Numbered from the stretch's first letter, positions 23,009 to 34,828 are shown. The stretch: 64,000 bases of DNA from Albugo candida (GCA_040437565.1 JBDOQK010000025.1:310001-374000); one strand, 5' to 3'. Notes: generated by a model not told the origin, from the letters alone. Numbers and translations are program-made.

Positions 23009-23578
23009 ATGAAGAAGGCGTGGATATCAATCTTTCTTTCATTGAGGAGTGAAACGGTTGCAATGAACCAGGATTTTAATGGGAAAAAAATGTTAATATC
23101 TGCAAATAAACCACATGTGACTGTAGCTGCACTCAGTCAACACGACGATTTTCGTCAAATTGTAATGGGGATTGATCAATCGACAAAGTGGATAAGGTTC
23201 CTTGTGCTGCCTTGTACTGGTCCGACCACGAAAAAATTTCGTTCAAGTTTGAAGCTTAAGGTCGGTGACTTCATCCCCAAAATCCAATTTGCTGTCTTGA
23301 CGGGCAAGACATGTGAGAATGATAGCCCTATAAGTGGTGACGACCCAGACAGCCCAGACAAGTCAAATGACCCAGATGACCTACCACGGCTTGATTGGTA
23401 TTTTTATCTTCAGACAGATGTCTTCGCAGTGCCTTGGTTTCCACTCCTGGATATGAAGGACGAGAACAATGCTGCCTTCCTGCAGCATACTTTTGACACG
23501 TATTCAAGTATCGATCCTATGGCCAAGTTTCGCCCAACTCCTAGTGGGAACTATTTCCTCTCCATAAATCCGAAGTCG
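23009..23578 (+). CDS. Divergent phosphatase-like secreted protein, N-terminal half (cut by gap)
   Basis: The start at 23009 (MKKAWISIFLSLRSE) aligns with the conserved starts of the paralogues at 29081, 31343 and 44673, including the leader just before the ATG. Readable positions of the acid-phosphatase fold are IRFLVLPCTG (in place of the first metal motif), FAVLTGKTCEND (second) and VPWFPLLDMKD (third). None keeps the family's metal ligands. An Asp/Pro-rich insert (DDPDSPDKSNDPDD) is private to this copy. The reading frame ends at the gap 23579-23678. The matching C-terminal half lies at 45851-46227 on the other strand, overlapping in sequence with this copy, so the two may be ends of one gene misplaced by the assembly. 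Confidence 0.6.
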
Positions 23579-23678
23579 NNNNNNNNNNNNNNNNNNNNNN
23601 NNNNNNNNNNNNNNNNNNNNNNNNNNNNNNNNNNNNNNNNNNNNNNNNNNNNNNNNNNNNNNNNNNNNNNNNNNNNNN

Positions 23679-24092
23679 TTAAGAGTGGAAGAATTAAACG
23701 TCCCGTGGTTCACGGTTTTGGGTGATAAAGACATGCTTGGTAATCCTTCAGCGCAATATACTCTTCACAAATGTAAAGGCAAGGAAGAGATGTCCAAGTA
23801 CTGGATCCCTTTAGTGAAAATTACTTTTTGTGATAATGCAACAGGTCAGAGTGTTTCTCTCAACACAGAGTAGCTTCAAAACCAATGGACCGGGTATTTT
23901 CCGGTGTTACAAACGAAGCTGCGGAGATTGTGATCGGACATCACCCCATCGACGACCCGATGCACCATGACGAAACGGCGCTATTCCGATCGAACATTAT
24001 AGGATTGCGTTCGAGGCACTTCGAAACTTACATATGCGGCCACGATCCCGTATTGCAACATAAAGAGGAAGGCAATGTGGAATTCCTAACGT
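23679..24092 (+). pseudogene. Phosphatase-like gene fragment, close copy of the gene at 43483-44673
   Basis: After the gap the sequence becomes a near copy of the middle and end of the gene at 43483-44673: LRVEELNVPWFTVLGDKDML, then IVIGHHPIDDP and ETYICGHDPVL. It has at least one frame change with a stop near 23870 (after SVSLNTE) and loses the family C terminus after LQHKEEGN. It is a host-gene relic whose 3' end abuts the inverted glycyl-tRNA synthetase relic. Confidence 0.7.
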
Positions 24093-24149
24093 ATGATTTA
24101 TAGTCGAGTTTGGTCTTTTGAGTGGAAATATATGATGAACTATATAATT

Positions 24150-24836
24150 GTTCTGACGAAGTGCACCGGCAGAAAAATTGACCGGGGAAATTTCGTTCCG
24201 AAAGCTTTTGCCAATCTGTCCAATTTGAATGGAAGTTTGGCACGCATAGCGCTTTGTACATTTGAGAAGTGCTGTTTCTGCACACAAAATCCATTTTCTA
24301 TGTAATGCTTTTGGACGCATGTGGTACGAGGGACATTGGCGCGCGGGTTGTGCCTTGTTTCATTTGTGACACCCGTAGTGGTACGCTGAAAGGAATTCGT
24401 TTTGGCACATTTGGACACGCGATACTGTGTGTCTTGAGCGCATTTTCATATTCGGTGACATCTAACGGTGTGTTCCATTCACGTCCAAGTTTTTGAGGTA
24501 GCAATTGATCGACACGTATTCGCGCGTTGCATTCGACACAGACGCTGATAGGGTCGGTGAAGCAATCAACATACCCAGAAGCTTTCCAAACTATGGGTCA
24601 CAAGACGTAAAGGATCTTTATCTTTTACATTAATGAGAATAATACCGTCTGAATGCATCGGAATCAACGAATAACAATTTATTCGGTTTTGAATAAATCG
24701 CAAGACCAGCAACCTTGTATGGTATTTTTCATCAAGATTCCTAATGGAACATAATTGAACATACTGGCCAGCTCACCATGCAAATCGGAGCCCGGGAATA
24801 TAAATCCTCGTCGCCGACAAATTGCGACGAGATTAC
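24150..24836 (-). pseudogene. Decayed copy of the glycyl-tRNA synthetase gene
   Basis: Reading down from 24836 the sequence follows the intact gene at 46549 for about 690 bp. It covers GGATTTATATTCCCGGGCTC, the catalytic-domain start, and the zinc-like [14 protein letters not shown] part. It keeps the first intron in place, so it arose by DNA duplication, not retrocopying. The second intron's GT donor is now GC, the frame carries stops and shifts, and the copy ends at about codon 220. It lies in inverted orientation relative to the intact gene. Confidence 0.8.
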
Positions 24837-25008
24837 CTGAAGTGAGTGGACAATGTAATACTATAAAATAAATAAGNNNNNNNNNNNNNNNNNNNNNNNN
24901 NNNNNNNNNNNNNNNNNNNNNNNNNNNNNNNNNNNNNNNNNNNNNNNNNNNNNNNNNNNNNNNNNNNNNNNNNNNNCAAATATATAAATCAGCACAAGTT
25001 TGTACAGC

Positions 25009-25365
25009 CTATTTATTTTGAAGAATCTTGCTCAAAGTCACCGAGTCACCACTGAGTGCTCTTTTTCGCACATTAATAGCTCTAACGGCTTTGGCACTGA
25101 CTCGTGAACGACATGGCGGGCAAAGATAGAAAGTCGCGATGAACAAGTGTCCACAGAGAAACGCTACGGTGGTTGTGGTCTCACTATCCTCTTTCTTTAT
25201 CCTCTTCTTGACTGCGGTCCTGTTGCAGTGTTTCCACCCATATAGTACAACGACTGGTAACGTATTCATCGGAGTCTGAGAAAGGCTCACTTGCGGTACT
25301 TTGCTGATGATTATCGACAAATATTTGTAATAATGATCGACGATCATTTGCATCATGGACGACAT
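25009..25365 (-). pseudogene. Degenerate PX-RING gene fragment
   Basis: An open frame of 118 codons contains VDHYYKYLSIII (compare VDNYQSNLSSHL of the intact gene), VAFLCGHLFIATF and LCPPCRSRVSAKAV. The first zinc-binding cysteine pair and the HxxC of the RING are gone, so it cannot bind zinc normally. It is open in frame but has no PX domain; most likely a relic. Confidence 0.6.
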
Positions 25366-25939
25366 TGCAGAAGATGGTTTTACCTCAATTGTATCTCATG
25401 ATAGATGACTCGCGTTACAAAGAAATGATTACAGTGCTGTTTGCCTCAACGGGTCTCAGGGTCGCTGTGGGTACGTATTTACCGCAACTGCACAAATTGT
25501 GAATATCTAATAATTCAGACTTTTTATATTGATGAGATAGCATGAAATGTTTTCATTTGTTTGGATGCAGTGCGTCGTGCATCTACAGCGACTTCGATGA
25601 CTTGTGCGCTTTCTAGTCAGCAGAAGTCAGGGATGTACACAAAGCTGCAAAATTTTAAACTCTGTCAATGTTGGCAGTAACATACAATACTAATGAAACC
25701 ATCTCATTGCGCAAATACAGCGATCAACGATCCACATTTCGTCACACCACAACGACATAATGCAAAAGCTTGAATTGACTTTGAATTACCCAACGCAATT
25801 TGTTTTTGCAATGTGACGACATGGGGATCGTTAATCGCTGTAGTTTGGGAATGGTTGTGACGTGGTGAGGTTTTTGTTTCCCGAACGGTAGTTCCTGGCA
25901 TTACGGACTGTCAAATTCCAAATTTTGTCTTTATACATA
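25366..25939. other. Non-coding stretch upstream of a phosphatase-like relic
   Basis: It contains the second copy of the dispersed upstream module (25680-25880). No gene is seen. Confidence 0.4.
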
Positions 25940-26530
25940 CATCGGCAAGCGTGAATAAGCCATCAATATCGGTGTTTCTCTGATTGACTTTCAAGAGCGT
26001 CAAAATGTACGAGGATGTTGGGGAGCGAATGCAAAGACCGTAGAGAAACTTCATGTGACAGTATCCCTCAAGACGACAACATTCATCAAATAGAAATGCA
26101 GACTAAGCAAATAAAAGAGGGTGAAGGTTTATTATTCTGACTAATACTGGTGCGAAAACGGAGAAACTTCATTTTGCCTAGAAGGAAAAGGTGGATTTCA
26201 AAATAAAATCAACTTTGCTGTCTTGACAGACAATAACTTTGGGAATGATAGTCGCAGAAGTCTTGACCACCACTTGTGGTAATGCGCCTTTGTAGGTCTG
26301 GCTGAGATTAACAGTCACGAGTGTGTCTTCCTGCCGTATATTGTTCGCAAGTGCTCAAGCATGGGCGATAAAACCAAATTTTTGCTCACTTCATAGAGCG
26401 GATTCAGGGTGTGCAGGTTTGACTTGTAGAAAGACGACAACTCGCATGACAAAGCTGATGAACGTGAGGGATACATCGCGTGAACTTTGGAAGAAATGCA
26501 GTCAACTTGATCATGTCCCTATATAATGAT
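25940..26530 (+). pseudogene. Decayed divergent phosphatase-like gene
   Basis: The sequence parallels the gene starting at 23009. The leader ends CGGCAAGCGTGAATAAG where the others have the start codon, so the ATG is now GTG. Further on AACTTTGCTGTCTTGACAG matches the FAVLTG block, followed by multiple stops in every frame. Only the general order of motifs survives. Confidence 0.55.
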
Positions 26531-26595
26531 AGTGATTGATATGGAATAGTCAACGAGTTCATACGTGAAATATTACACACATGATGAACCTGTTG

Positions 26596-27591
26596 CAAAA
26601 GAAGTAGTCTTCTTGGACAGACGAATAGCTCAACCAGCGCAAATTTACAGCTGCCTGACACAGTCGAAAACTTTTGTATAAGCTGTTTTTATCCTTTTTT
26701 CCATCATATAACACACTGCCTCAAGGCCTTCGTCTTCTAATCTGAGCTTTCTTGTAGAGCCCGAATCAGCGTGCAGAATTGTACTCTAGTAATGCGTCCA
26801 CGTGGAGAGATTGTTTGAGTGCCCATTCTATGACGAAGTTGTTAACAAATAATTTTTGCATTTTTGATCCGAGCTTTGTTACAGACAAACGTCACTTCTG
26901 ATTATAAATACTACTCACTGTAACATTCTACAGAATCGCGATGGAACCATGCATTCAGTAACTTGCCGCATCGGTAATAATCGCATCAAGGTTGCAGAAT
27001 ACGTTAAGATTCGGCTGTTTCCATCCGTCGCATTGCAGATTGGNNNNNNNNNNNNNNNNNNNNNNNNNNNNNNNNNNNNNNNNNNNNNNNNNNNNNNNNN
27101 NNNNNNNNNNNNNNNNNNNNNNNNNNNNNNNNNNNNNNNNNNNCAAAAGAAGTAGTCTTCTTGGACAGACGAATAGCTCAACCAGCGCAAATTTACAGCT
27201 GCCTGACACAGTCGAAAACTTTTGTATAAGCTGTTTTTATCCTTTTTTCCATCATATAACACACTGCCTCAAGGCCTTCGTCTTCTAATCTGAGCTTTCT
27301 TGTAGAGCCCGAATCAGCGTGCAGAATTGTACTCTAGTAATGCGTCCACGTGGAGAGATTGTTTGAGTGCCCATTCTATGACGAAGTTGTTAACAAATAA
27401 TTTTTGCATTTTTGATCCGAGCTTTGTTACAGACAAACGTCACTTCTGATTATAAATACTACTCACTGTAACATTCTACAGAATCGCGATGGAACCATGC
27501 ATTCAGTAACTTGCCGCATCGGTAATAATCGCATCAAGGTTGCAGAATACGTTAAGATTCGGCTGTTTCCATCCGTCGCATTGCAGATTGG
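26596..27591 (+). repeat. Direct copy of 448 bp around an N gap (26596-27043 and 27144-27591)
   Basis: The longest of the gap-flanking duplications; the copies look identical over 448 bp. The sequence has no convincing gene on either strand. The identity and the central 100 N point to an assembly artefact. Confidence 0.8.
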
Positions 27592-28449
27592 GAACATCCA
27601 ATACAATCGAGATACAGCGCAGTGCTATCCGAGTACACCATCTCATGAACGCCAACATATTAACGAATGCTAATACCACAGCAAATTTGGTCGTATTTAA
27701 GTGGAGGGAACGCTGAAGGAGCTATCGTCCAGACACGACTGCTTGAATCGATGCGATCCTGAATCCTGCAAGGTCAAGAGCAATGACGTGTTGATCCTTC
27801 TAGGCGAGTCCAAAATCACGTGCACCTCCAATTGATTTACTTGGCGTGTTGCCTTCGAGATGACTGATAGCTGACCATTCCTGCTTGACAATGAACGATG
27901 CTATACGTGCGACTATAAATGTTTGTAATATAACCAATTTGGCCAACAACTACAAATTTCCAAACTCCCCCAATGTTGCTGAAACGAAGGTATCCATTTG
28001 TGAACTTGCACATTCGACGACTGCAAATTGGTTGGAATGCTACACATTTAGATAGGCAGTGCTGTGTATACGAGCCTCATTGGGTTGATGTTGAAGGGCA
28101 CGCTGTAATTCTTCTGATAGCGTAGAAGCTTGATGCTCGATTAGTATAGTCTTCATACATGTTGTGCCCTTGGCAAGGAGCGGCACGATACGGATGATGA
28201 GTCGAATAACAAGAAGGAGAGTGCCAGAGTCGTGCCAATGCCACCTCAGCATGTTTTAATTTGACATCAGGAACGAACGTCGTCGAAAAGACCAGTTATT
28301 TCTCCAGCCCACCTCAACACCACTCATTTGGGATGCGTTTGGGTCGATCGGACTACGCGGAGAACATAAAGTGATAGATTGTTCTTGGCCACACGATATC
28401 GTATTCCTCATAGATCTCGGCTTAAAGAACTAATTGTAGGCATCGAAGA
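27592..28449. other. Stretch without a recognisable gene
   Basis: Only short chance-like frames occur (the longest is about 70 codons). A faint likeness to the upstream module is seen at about 27600-27680. Otherwise I see nothing. Confidence 0.4.
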
Positions 28450-28690
28450 GGGCGGAGGTTTCTTCTTGGGCCATAATGAGTGTATTTTGAATCAAACTTG
28501 CACACGTCAGTGATGCGCCCATATTCTGGAAAAATGAATAGCAATAAAGTTTTGTGCTCTTCCTGATGAAAATTTACTGGACGGAGAACGATACAAATTT
28601 CAAGCGTCCTTTTCTCGTCGAAATGCTAACCGTTCACCAGATACTCATTCACAAAGTCCCTTTGAGGCAAAAGCAAATACACCACGTCAT
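28450..28690 (-). pseudogene. N-myristoyltransferase relic
   Basis: Reading on the minus strand, DVVYLLLPQRDFVNEYLV corresponds to DVEHLLLPRKGVVSSYVV of the intact gene, and ASLTCASLIQNTLIMAQEET to its SMTLTNLMHDALIMAKQED. The segments lie in different frames and contain stops. Confidence 0.65.
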
Positions 28691-29039
28691 TTTTATAGTG
28701 GGATAAGTCATACAGTATTTTTCGCGAATTGCGTTCTCATTATTCCAAAACCAATAGCGCGGATAATAGACTTTTCGCACAAAGAAATCGTTTGCTGCTG
28801 CCGCATGCCCAAATGCTTGATATAACATGAACGCCCATCTATTCCAGGCTTCTCTTAAGGATCTTGACATGACTACACTGCTAATAATCAATATCCTTCT
28901 TGAGTCAGTACGGTACCCAAATTGCGGAGAACCATATTATATCCTGACATTGCGTAGCAAAGAATTGTCTGTCAAAAAGTCTAGCGCATGATTGTTTTGC
29001 AATGCAACACTAACACGAGTTAAAAGATCAACAAATGTT

Positions 29040-29080
29040 CTCTCATTCTCAAATTTGCATCTTTCCGGTCACACCGACGC
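29040..29080 (+). promoter_or_regulatory. Conserved leader before the start codon of the phosphatase-like genes (copy at 29040)
   Basis: Immediately before the ATG the sequence reads CTCATTCTCAAATTTGCATC, then a C/T-rich stretch, CACAC and GCATG. The same order and spacing is found before the starts at 23009, 31343 and 44673 (minus). About 40 bp are shared. It could be an untranslated leader, a core promoter element, or simple shared descent. Confidence 0.6.
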
Positions 29081-29978
29081 ATGAAGAAATTTTGGACATT
29101 ATTATCTCTCATATTATGCAACCTTTTCCAGTCGGGGAAGGTCACGACTTCACCAGACGAGTCGGATAGATTTGGGTCTCTAGAAAGCATACATGCCAGG
29201 GTCGACATGCTGGTACCTGGCGAGGATATAACAGGACGGATAGTCAGGTTCAAACGGCTTGGAGACAATCCTTCAATATCTCAAGTGGTGGTAGCGCCGA
29301 ATACGGGAACGGTACCCTATCGGCTAGTTGATATGAAGATAAAAAAAACATGGAAATTGGAAGTATTGTGAAATTTGTTGTACTGGGTAAGGCGAGTACT
29401 GCAAAGGATAATGAAAAGCCAGAAATGCACGGGTTTCATGCAGCCATCGGAGACAAGCTTGTATCTCTAAAAGATGAGATCGACTTTGTTGTCATGACGG
29501 GAAATAACTTCCTCNNNNNNNNNNNNNNNNNNNNNNNNNNNNNNNNNNNNNNNNNNNNNNNNNNNNNNNNNNNNNNNNNNNNNNNNNNNNNNNNNNNNNN
29601 NNNNNNNNNNNNNNGCTCCATGACCACATGTGTTCACTTCAATCGAACAGCGAGGGACCACGTGAGTCAAATCTCCGAACTTACATATGCGGTCATGAGC
29701 CCATATTAAATCATGTTGTGGAAGACGAAAAGTCTCGTATTAATGTTGGAACAAGTGGAGGTTTACTGACATGGAGTTACAGGGACTACTTCGCAATGAA
29801 TGGAACATATTGTCTTGGAGAGACACGAATGGCATCGTACAGTGATATACCATATGGCTTTGCAGTTGTTACCGTCGCAAGCAACGATGACACCAAGCTG
29901 GTAGAATTTTTCGCATACCATCGAAGAGGTAATGGGATATTTTATTGGGAAGATCCGGTTCGGCAAGTCCTCTACTGA
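29081..29978 (+). pseudogene. Phosphatase-like secreted protein gene, interrupted
   Basis: It opens with MKKFWTLLSLILCNLFQSG, the shared signal-like start of this family, and ends in an intact family C terminus (TYICGHEPIL, VGTSGGLLTWSY, FYWEDPVRQVLY). The frame shifts at a run of eight A residues near 29342, and part of the middle is lost in the gap at 29515-29614. Motif one reads VVLGKAS and motif two VMTGNNFL, so metal ligands are missing. The homopolymer position means the frameshift could be a sequencing error in a live gene. Confidence 0.7.
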
Positions 29979-30349
29979 TAAAGTGCATCTTCCGTTAGAC
30001 TCCTAATGATGATTACCTTCTAACCGGCTAAACTTCTTTCCTTTTGATTGTATGGCAAAGCGCCTAAAAGCTTCGCCATGCTTGAATGTAGCCTGCCTGA
30101 GTCTTACACATATTCAATCCTGAATCAGCCGAACCAAACCAGCTGCAATGACTTTTGTGATTTTAACATTGATGAGCGCTGTCACCATCGGAATCACTTC
30201 TTGTTCGATTTGAATTAAAACTCTACGGGAGAGATCATTGTTGCGAGCCGGATGAGCTGATTGTTACAAAGTTGTCGATAGAGTTTCGCAAACGATTGGG
30301 GGGGGGGCAAATTCGCGAAAATGAATCATGTATGATATAAGCAATAAGA
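29979..30349. other. Intergenic stretch with a run of nine G
   Basis: No gene is seen. A homopolymer run of G occurs at about 30299-30307. Confidence 0.4.
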
Positions 30350-30830
30350 TCGCGTTGTGTGCAGAATCGTAAGTGAGTTGATGTAGATGATCCTACGACA
30401 TGGCCTAATCAAGTAGGAAGTCAACTATTCATCGAAACGCACGTCAATGCAAACAAAGTCGACTCGCACTGAGACGCAACTGGATAAGCTATGGACCAGA
30501 CAATGCTCGCCATACGCGGACATCACCAACAAGACAATTGATACCACAAGACACCATCGCCCGCACAGAGGCTTGCTTCCTTGACGACGTCAGCATTATT
30601 CCTGACTGAAAGAACGTTACGTCAAAGTCTGCTTGTTTTGCCATAATGGGTGCATCACGAGTCATTGGTGCCGTCACATATTGGCAATAATACACAGCAT
30701 CCAGCTTTCTGTACTATTTTTGACGATGATACTGGACTGCCAGCTTCGCTTTCCTTGTCAGATTGTGAATAATTCACCAGATCGTAATTCACAAAGCCAG
30801 TTTGAGGTACTGGCGGCATTCAGATGAAAG
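30350..30830 (-). pseudogene. N-myristoyltransferase 3' relic with its downstream flank
   Basis: The 30350-30830 stretch is a diverged copy of 33065-33550. GCTCGCCATACGCGGACATC occurs in both, and the frame fragment MAKQADFDV matches MAKQEDFDV of the intact enzyme. The rest is out of frame. The flank downstream of the gene is also copied, so this was a segmental duplication. Confidence 0.72.
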
Positions 30831-31299
30831 CACTTAATGTACTCACGCAAATTTGCGGTCGGGATCCATCAAATAAAGGCTAGTCGTCAATCGGGTGGAG
30901 ATAAGCTTCAGAATGTTGCTCGTTGCCACATCCACGAATGCATGATGTAAACATGTAGCTGTCGGATATTCATTCTGTAGTTCACCTAGTACGGATGCTC
31001 AAGTTGCAAAAGTAGAAATGGACCGAAGATGCGAATTTGTTATCATTTGCGTCTTATTTGACGCAGGCAGCAAACAATAACATCCTGTCGATCAATGCAA
31101 TAAATTTGCCGTCATATTTGCTATAAGATGTTCAAAATGATCAATCAATATCCTTCGATCATCGATAAGGTTCACACATTAAGAAAACATTCTAGACCAG
31201 AATCAGATGATATTCGTATCACTTATGAGTTGCACTTCGAATCTTGCATTCCCGTTTCACAGTGCAACATTGGGAAAATTCGGAATATCAACAAGTAAG

Positions 31300-31342
31300 A
31301 CCTCATTCTCGAAATTGCATCTCTGTGCTCACACTGTAAAGC
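31300..31342 (+). promoter_or_regulatory. Conserved leader before the start codon (copy at 31300)
   Basis: CTCGAAATTGCATCTCTGTG followed by CTCACAC and GCATG directly precedes the ATG. It is the same leader as at 29040, 22973 and 44674-44716 (minus). Confidence 0.6.
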
Positions 31343-32500
31343 ATGATGAATTCATGGACAATGATTTCTCTCATTTTATGCAACTTTTTTCGATCGGGAA
31401 ACCTCATGAGGCCGCCTTCCAAACCAGTAGAAAAACTGACTCTTGAATGTATGAAACCTCAACGCAACCAGTCTGTAATGGATGAGCATGTGCAAAATCG
31501 AGAGGTTGAATTTGTTGCGTATAATGAACTCAAATCTACAGTGAGGGTAACGCAGGGTAAAGACAATTTACCTTATTCGCGAGTCAAAATGAAGACATAC
31601 AAACCGATGGAAGAAGAAAATGTGATTAGATTCATTGTACTCGGTAATGCTGGTGTTCCAAATTATCATGTAGGTATGAAATTTGAAGGGATTCATGCGG
31701 CTATCGGAGACAAGCTTGTCTCTTTGAAAGATAATATCGACTTTGTTGTCATGACGGGCGATAACTTCCTGGGTAAAGGAGTATGGGGCTGTGATGATCC
31801 GCAATGGGAGGAAGTGTGGTTCGAGCGTCTCAGAGTGGAAGAATTGGGCGTGCCATGGTTCACGGTTTTGGGTGACAGAGATATGCTCGGTGATGCTTCA
31901 ACACAATATAATTTCCACAAATGTGAAGGGAAGGAAAGGATGTCCAAGTACTGGATCACTCCCAGTGAAAATTATTTGCTTGTGGTAGACGAAACCGTCA
32001 AAATGTTTTTTCTCAACACGAACAAGAAAATATCAAAACCCAACATGGAGCCTATATTAACAATGTTAACAAGATGGAATGTGGGCCTTGTGATCGGACA
32101 TCATCACATCGATAACCCGGTACACTATGACGGAACGGCTTTATTGCGATCGGACATTATAGCATTGCGCAGCAGACATTTTGAAACTTACATAAGCGGC
32201 CACGATCCTGTATTGAAACATGTTAAGGAAGCCCAGAGATCTCATATTACTGTTGGGACAAGTGGTGGTTTGATGACCTGTAGTTATAGCGATTGTCCGG
32301 ACGCTGTTACAATGGATAAAACGGATGGCCGTGAAACAGAACGAATGGAAGTTTTGAATGAGAAATCGTACGGCTTCGCAGTTGTTACCGTTCAGAAGGA
32401 GAAAATGAAAAATGTCGTCCAATTTTTCAAATATGTCGACAACAGTTATGGATCTTTTTATTGGGATGAGACGAGCAAACAAGAACTCTACTCGCCCTAG
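31343..32500 (+). CDS. Intact phosphatase-like secreted protein with degenerate metal-binding motifs
   Basis: A single exon encodes 385 residues. The start (MMNSWTMISLILCNFF) is a probable signal peptide. The fold follows purple/tartrate-resistant acid phosphatases: RFIVLGNAG, VVMTGDNFLG, VPWFTVLGDRDM, GLVIGHHHID, TYISGHDPVLK and VGTSGGLMT. Compared with the TRAP ligands GDxG, GDNFY, GNHD, GHxP and GHDH, the aspartate of motif one is asparagine, the tyrosine of motif two is leucine, motif three has lost asparagine and histidine, and motif five ends in proline. Only a few ligands remain, so activity is unlikely. This is the situation in apicomplexan GAP50-type proteins, where the fold serves as a membrane anchor. 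Here a binding or surface role is inference. It lies in a cluster with paralogues on both strands. Confidence 0.85.
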   Translation: MMNSWTMISLILCNFFRSGNLMRPPSKPVEKLTLECMKPQRNQSVMDEHVQNREVEFVAYNELKSTVRVTQGKDNLPYSRVKMKTYKPMEEENVIRFIVLGNAGVPNYHVGMKFEGIHAAIGDKLVSLKDNIDFVVMTGDNFLGKGVWGCDDPQWEEVWFERLRVEELGVPWFTVLGDRDMLGDASTQYNFHKCEGKERMSKYWITPSENYLLVVDETVKMFFLNTNKKISKPNMEPILTMLTRWNVGLVIGHHHIDNPVHYDGTALLRSDIIALRSRHFETYISGHDPVLKHVKEAQRSHITVGTSGGLMTCSYSDCPDAVTMDKTDGRETERMEVLNEKSYGFAVVTVQKEKMKNVVQFFKYVDNSYGSFYWDETSKQELYSP

Positions 32501-33219
32501 AAAACGATCTCCTAGGGTTAGATTGAAGTAATTTCTTGCAAGCTACAGCTCTTTCTCTGAGATTTTGATTTGAGTAATTACATTCTCCAAAATTTTTGTA
32601 TTCGAGTGCTAGATCGTTACTGACACATTGCCGTTGTGGTGAAATATTACACCTTCAATTGCTGTACCGTTTCATGAGCTCTAACTCGTACTTTGGTTTA
32701 CAGCTCTCATCAAAAAACGCTTGTTTACTGAGACCAGAAGCGCTAAACTGGAGGGAGTTGATTGTCAAGTAATCAATAGCATTCCATATCATGTTATGGC
32801 CGTGTCGATGTAACCCTTCATCACGCTATATCGCTTGATCGAATCCACGTGAGAGTTACCGTTGCTCAAATTACACCGCCTAGTCAGTTGATGATGTTGA
32901 ACCTTTCAACGGTGGCTTTTGATCGACAGATATCTTAACCGTAGGCGGTCTGGTGGAAAGTCTGAGCAACGTATATTTGCACGCTGCGATTCTATCGTCG
33001 GCTCTACATTTCTTGAGTGCAGGCAATATATTGAGTTGAAGTTTTAAGATTGTATGGCAATGAGATCGTGGCGTGTGCAGGAATCTAAGTACTCGCCGCA
33101 AAGTACCTTTACGAGAATGCTTAATCAAGTATGAAACCAACCAAATATGTGAAAAGCACGTCAGTTCATCGAAAGATTCTATTCTTCGTTCAATTCAATT
33201 GAAGCAACTCGCATATTCA
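32501..33219. other. Intergenic stretch downstream of two converging genes
   Basis: No gene is seen. The last 150 bp recur, diverged, at 30350-30488 beside the myristoyltransferase relic. Confidence 0.45.
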
Positions 33220-34497
33220 CTAACACAACACGAGCCCCACTTTATCGCTCGCCATACGCGGACATCGCCAGTTGAACAAATAATAACGCAAATCGCCATC
33301 GCCAGGACAGAATCTTAGTTCCTTGAAAATCTCAGCGTTGTTCATTAATGAAAGAGCATTGAACACATCAAAGTCTTCTTGCTTCGCCATGATGAGTGCA
33401 TCATGCATCAAATTTGTAAGCGTCATTGATGTCGCCACATTGTAAAATGAATACACTGCATTCAACTTTTTGTGTTTTTCATGACCGATGATACTGGACG
33501 GAAGGTGATAAAAGCTGCAAAAGTCGGTGATTTTGTCGGATTCTGACTTTTCAACCACGTAGGAGCTCACAACGCCCTTTCGAGGTAAGAGCAAATGCTC
33601 CACGTCTTTTTCTTCCATCACAGGAGTCAGATGAAATTGCTCGAGATACTTTCGCAACATGTTTGTTACTTGAGGCACATCTTTTCTTTCCATTAGTCGA
33701 AGCCCACAAGTCAGTGGTGCGGATGGTAACTTGTACCCTTTGATGAGTCCGCTCATCGTCATGTGATTTGGAAGACGAGAAAACCCGACTTCGACCAGTT
33801 TTTTAGGGTTCAATGAGCGATGAAAGTATCGACATTGAGATACCGGCATCGGTAGAATCACACCGGCTGTGTACACTGCCTGCCATACATTCTTCAAATT
33901 GACGCGACGTGTTAATTCTTTAATCAAAACTGGTGCCAGTCGTTTTGTGCGCAGTTTTTTGTGGACACATAAGAAATTGATCTCTGCTACATCCAGATAG
34001 TGCTGATACACACGAACGCGTGCGGGTATACCACTGATAAACGCCATCAACTTGTTTGTTTTCTCGTTCCGCACACCGATATGCCACTCGGTATTGTACC
34101 CTGGTACCAATAGAGCCCATCTTAGGAAATCGATCGAATAATCGAAGCGAAATGTATTGCCGTCATCTTCGACGTAGTTTTCTGTTAATAACTGATACAC
34201 TTCTTGCGTTTGTGTATCATCAGTTAAGTCGATAACAACCCACTCAAAGCCTTGAGGCATGGCGTAAGGCTGCGAACGCACTTGTGTGACATCTCGATTC
34301 GGCTTTATAGCCTCATGTTCCCCTGGATATTCATCTATTTTCGGGACGGGTTGAGTATTCCAGAATGCATGGTCCCCTTGAGTTTTCTTCGCTTTAACTT
34401 TATCAGAAGTTGTCGCATCACTCAATTGCTGTATGATGCGAAGAAACTCTTCTTGTTCCGATAGTTTCTTTGCCTCCGATTCGCTGGATTCGCTCAT
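33220..34497 (-). CDS. NMT: Glycylpeptide N-myristoyltransferase
   Basis: A single exon encodes 425 residues, close to the usual 415-500. The GNAT-fold enzyme moves myristate from myristoyl-CoA to N-terminal glycines. Family blocks in order are HAFWNTQPVPKIDE, FEWVVIDL, FRFDYSIDFLRWAL, EINFLCVHKKLRTKRLAPV (the signature region), YTAGVILPMPVSQCRYFHRS, FYHLPSSIIGH, NAVYSFYNVAT and FCPGDGDLRYYLFNW. The C-terminal carboxylate, which helps catalysis in this family, follows GLVLC where most have GLVLQ. The enzyme is cytosolic. Decayed copies of this gene occur at about 28450, 30350 and 42500, making it part of the local duplicated unit. Confidence 0.95.
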   Translation of the reverse strand: MSESSESEAKKLSEQEEFLRIIQQLSDATTSDKVKAKKTQGDHAFWNTQPVPKIDEYPGEHEAIKPNRDVTQVRSQPYAMPQGFEWVVIDLTDDTQTQEVYQLLTENYVEDDGNTFRFDYSIDFLRWALLVPGYNTEWHIGVRNEKTNKLMAFISGIPARVRVYQHYLDVAEINFLCVHKKLRTKRLAPVLIKELTRRVNLKNVWQAVYTAGVILPMPVSQCRYFHRSLNPKKLVEVGFSRLPNHMTMSGLIKGYKLPSAPLTCGLRLMERKDVPQVTNMLRKYLEQFHLTPVMEEKDVEHLLLPRKGVVSSYVVEKSESDKITDFCSFYHLPSSIIGHEKHKKLNAVYSFYNVATSMTLTNLMHDALIMAKQEDFDVFNALSLMNNAEIFKELRFCPGDGDLRYYLFNWRCPRMASDKVGLVLC

Positions 34498-34828
34498 CGC
34501 ACAATTATGGTAATGGTAGAACTGATTGGATCGTAGTGAGTAAATGCTACATTTCTATTGGTACATAATCACATACAGGGCGCACAGATAAGGTACGTGT
34601 TGACAGCTTTACTCACATAGCACCGGATCACATCCAGTAATAATTGGAGCTGCTCGCACATTAGCTCAGCGATTTTTGCAACAAACTCTACGCATAGCCT
34701 GACATCTTTAACATTCTTAAATAGAAATTAATCTACTCGTGGCCACCCCATGTGATTTTCCTTATTCCGACTGGTCGCGTCGACCAATGTCAAACGGAAG
34801 TATTCATGTTGTTGCCTCTTCCATTCTG

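Noticed and set aside
30299-30307. Run of G as a telomere-like or quadruplex element
   Set aside because: It is a single homopolymer run without repeats of the pattern; a sequencing or simple-repeat feature is enough.
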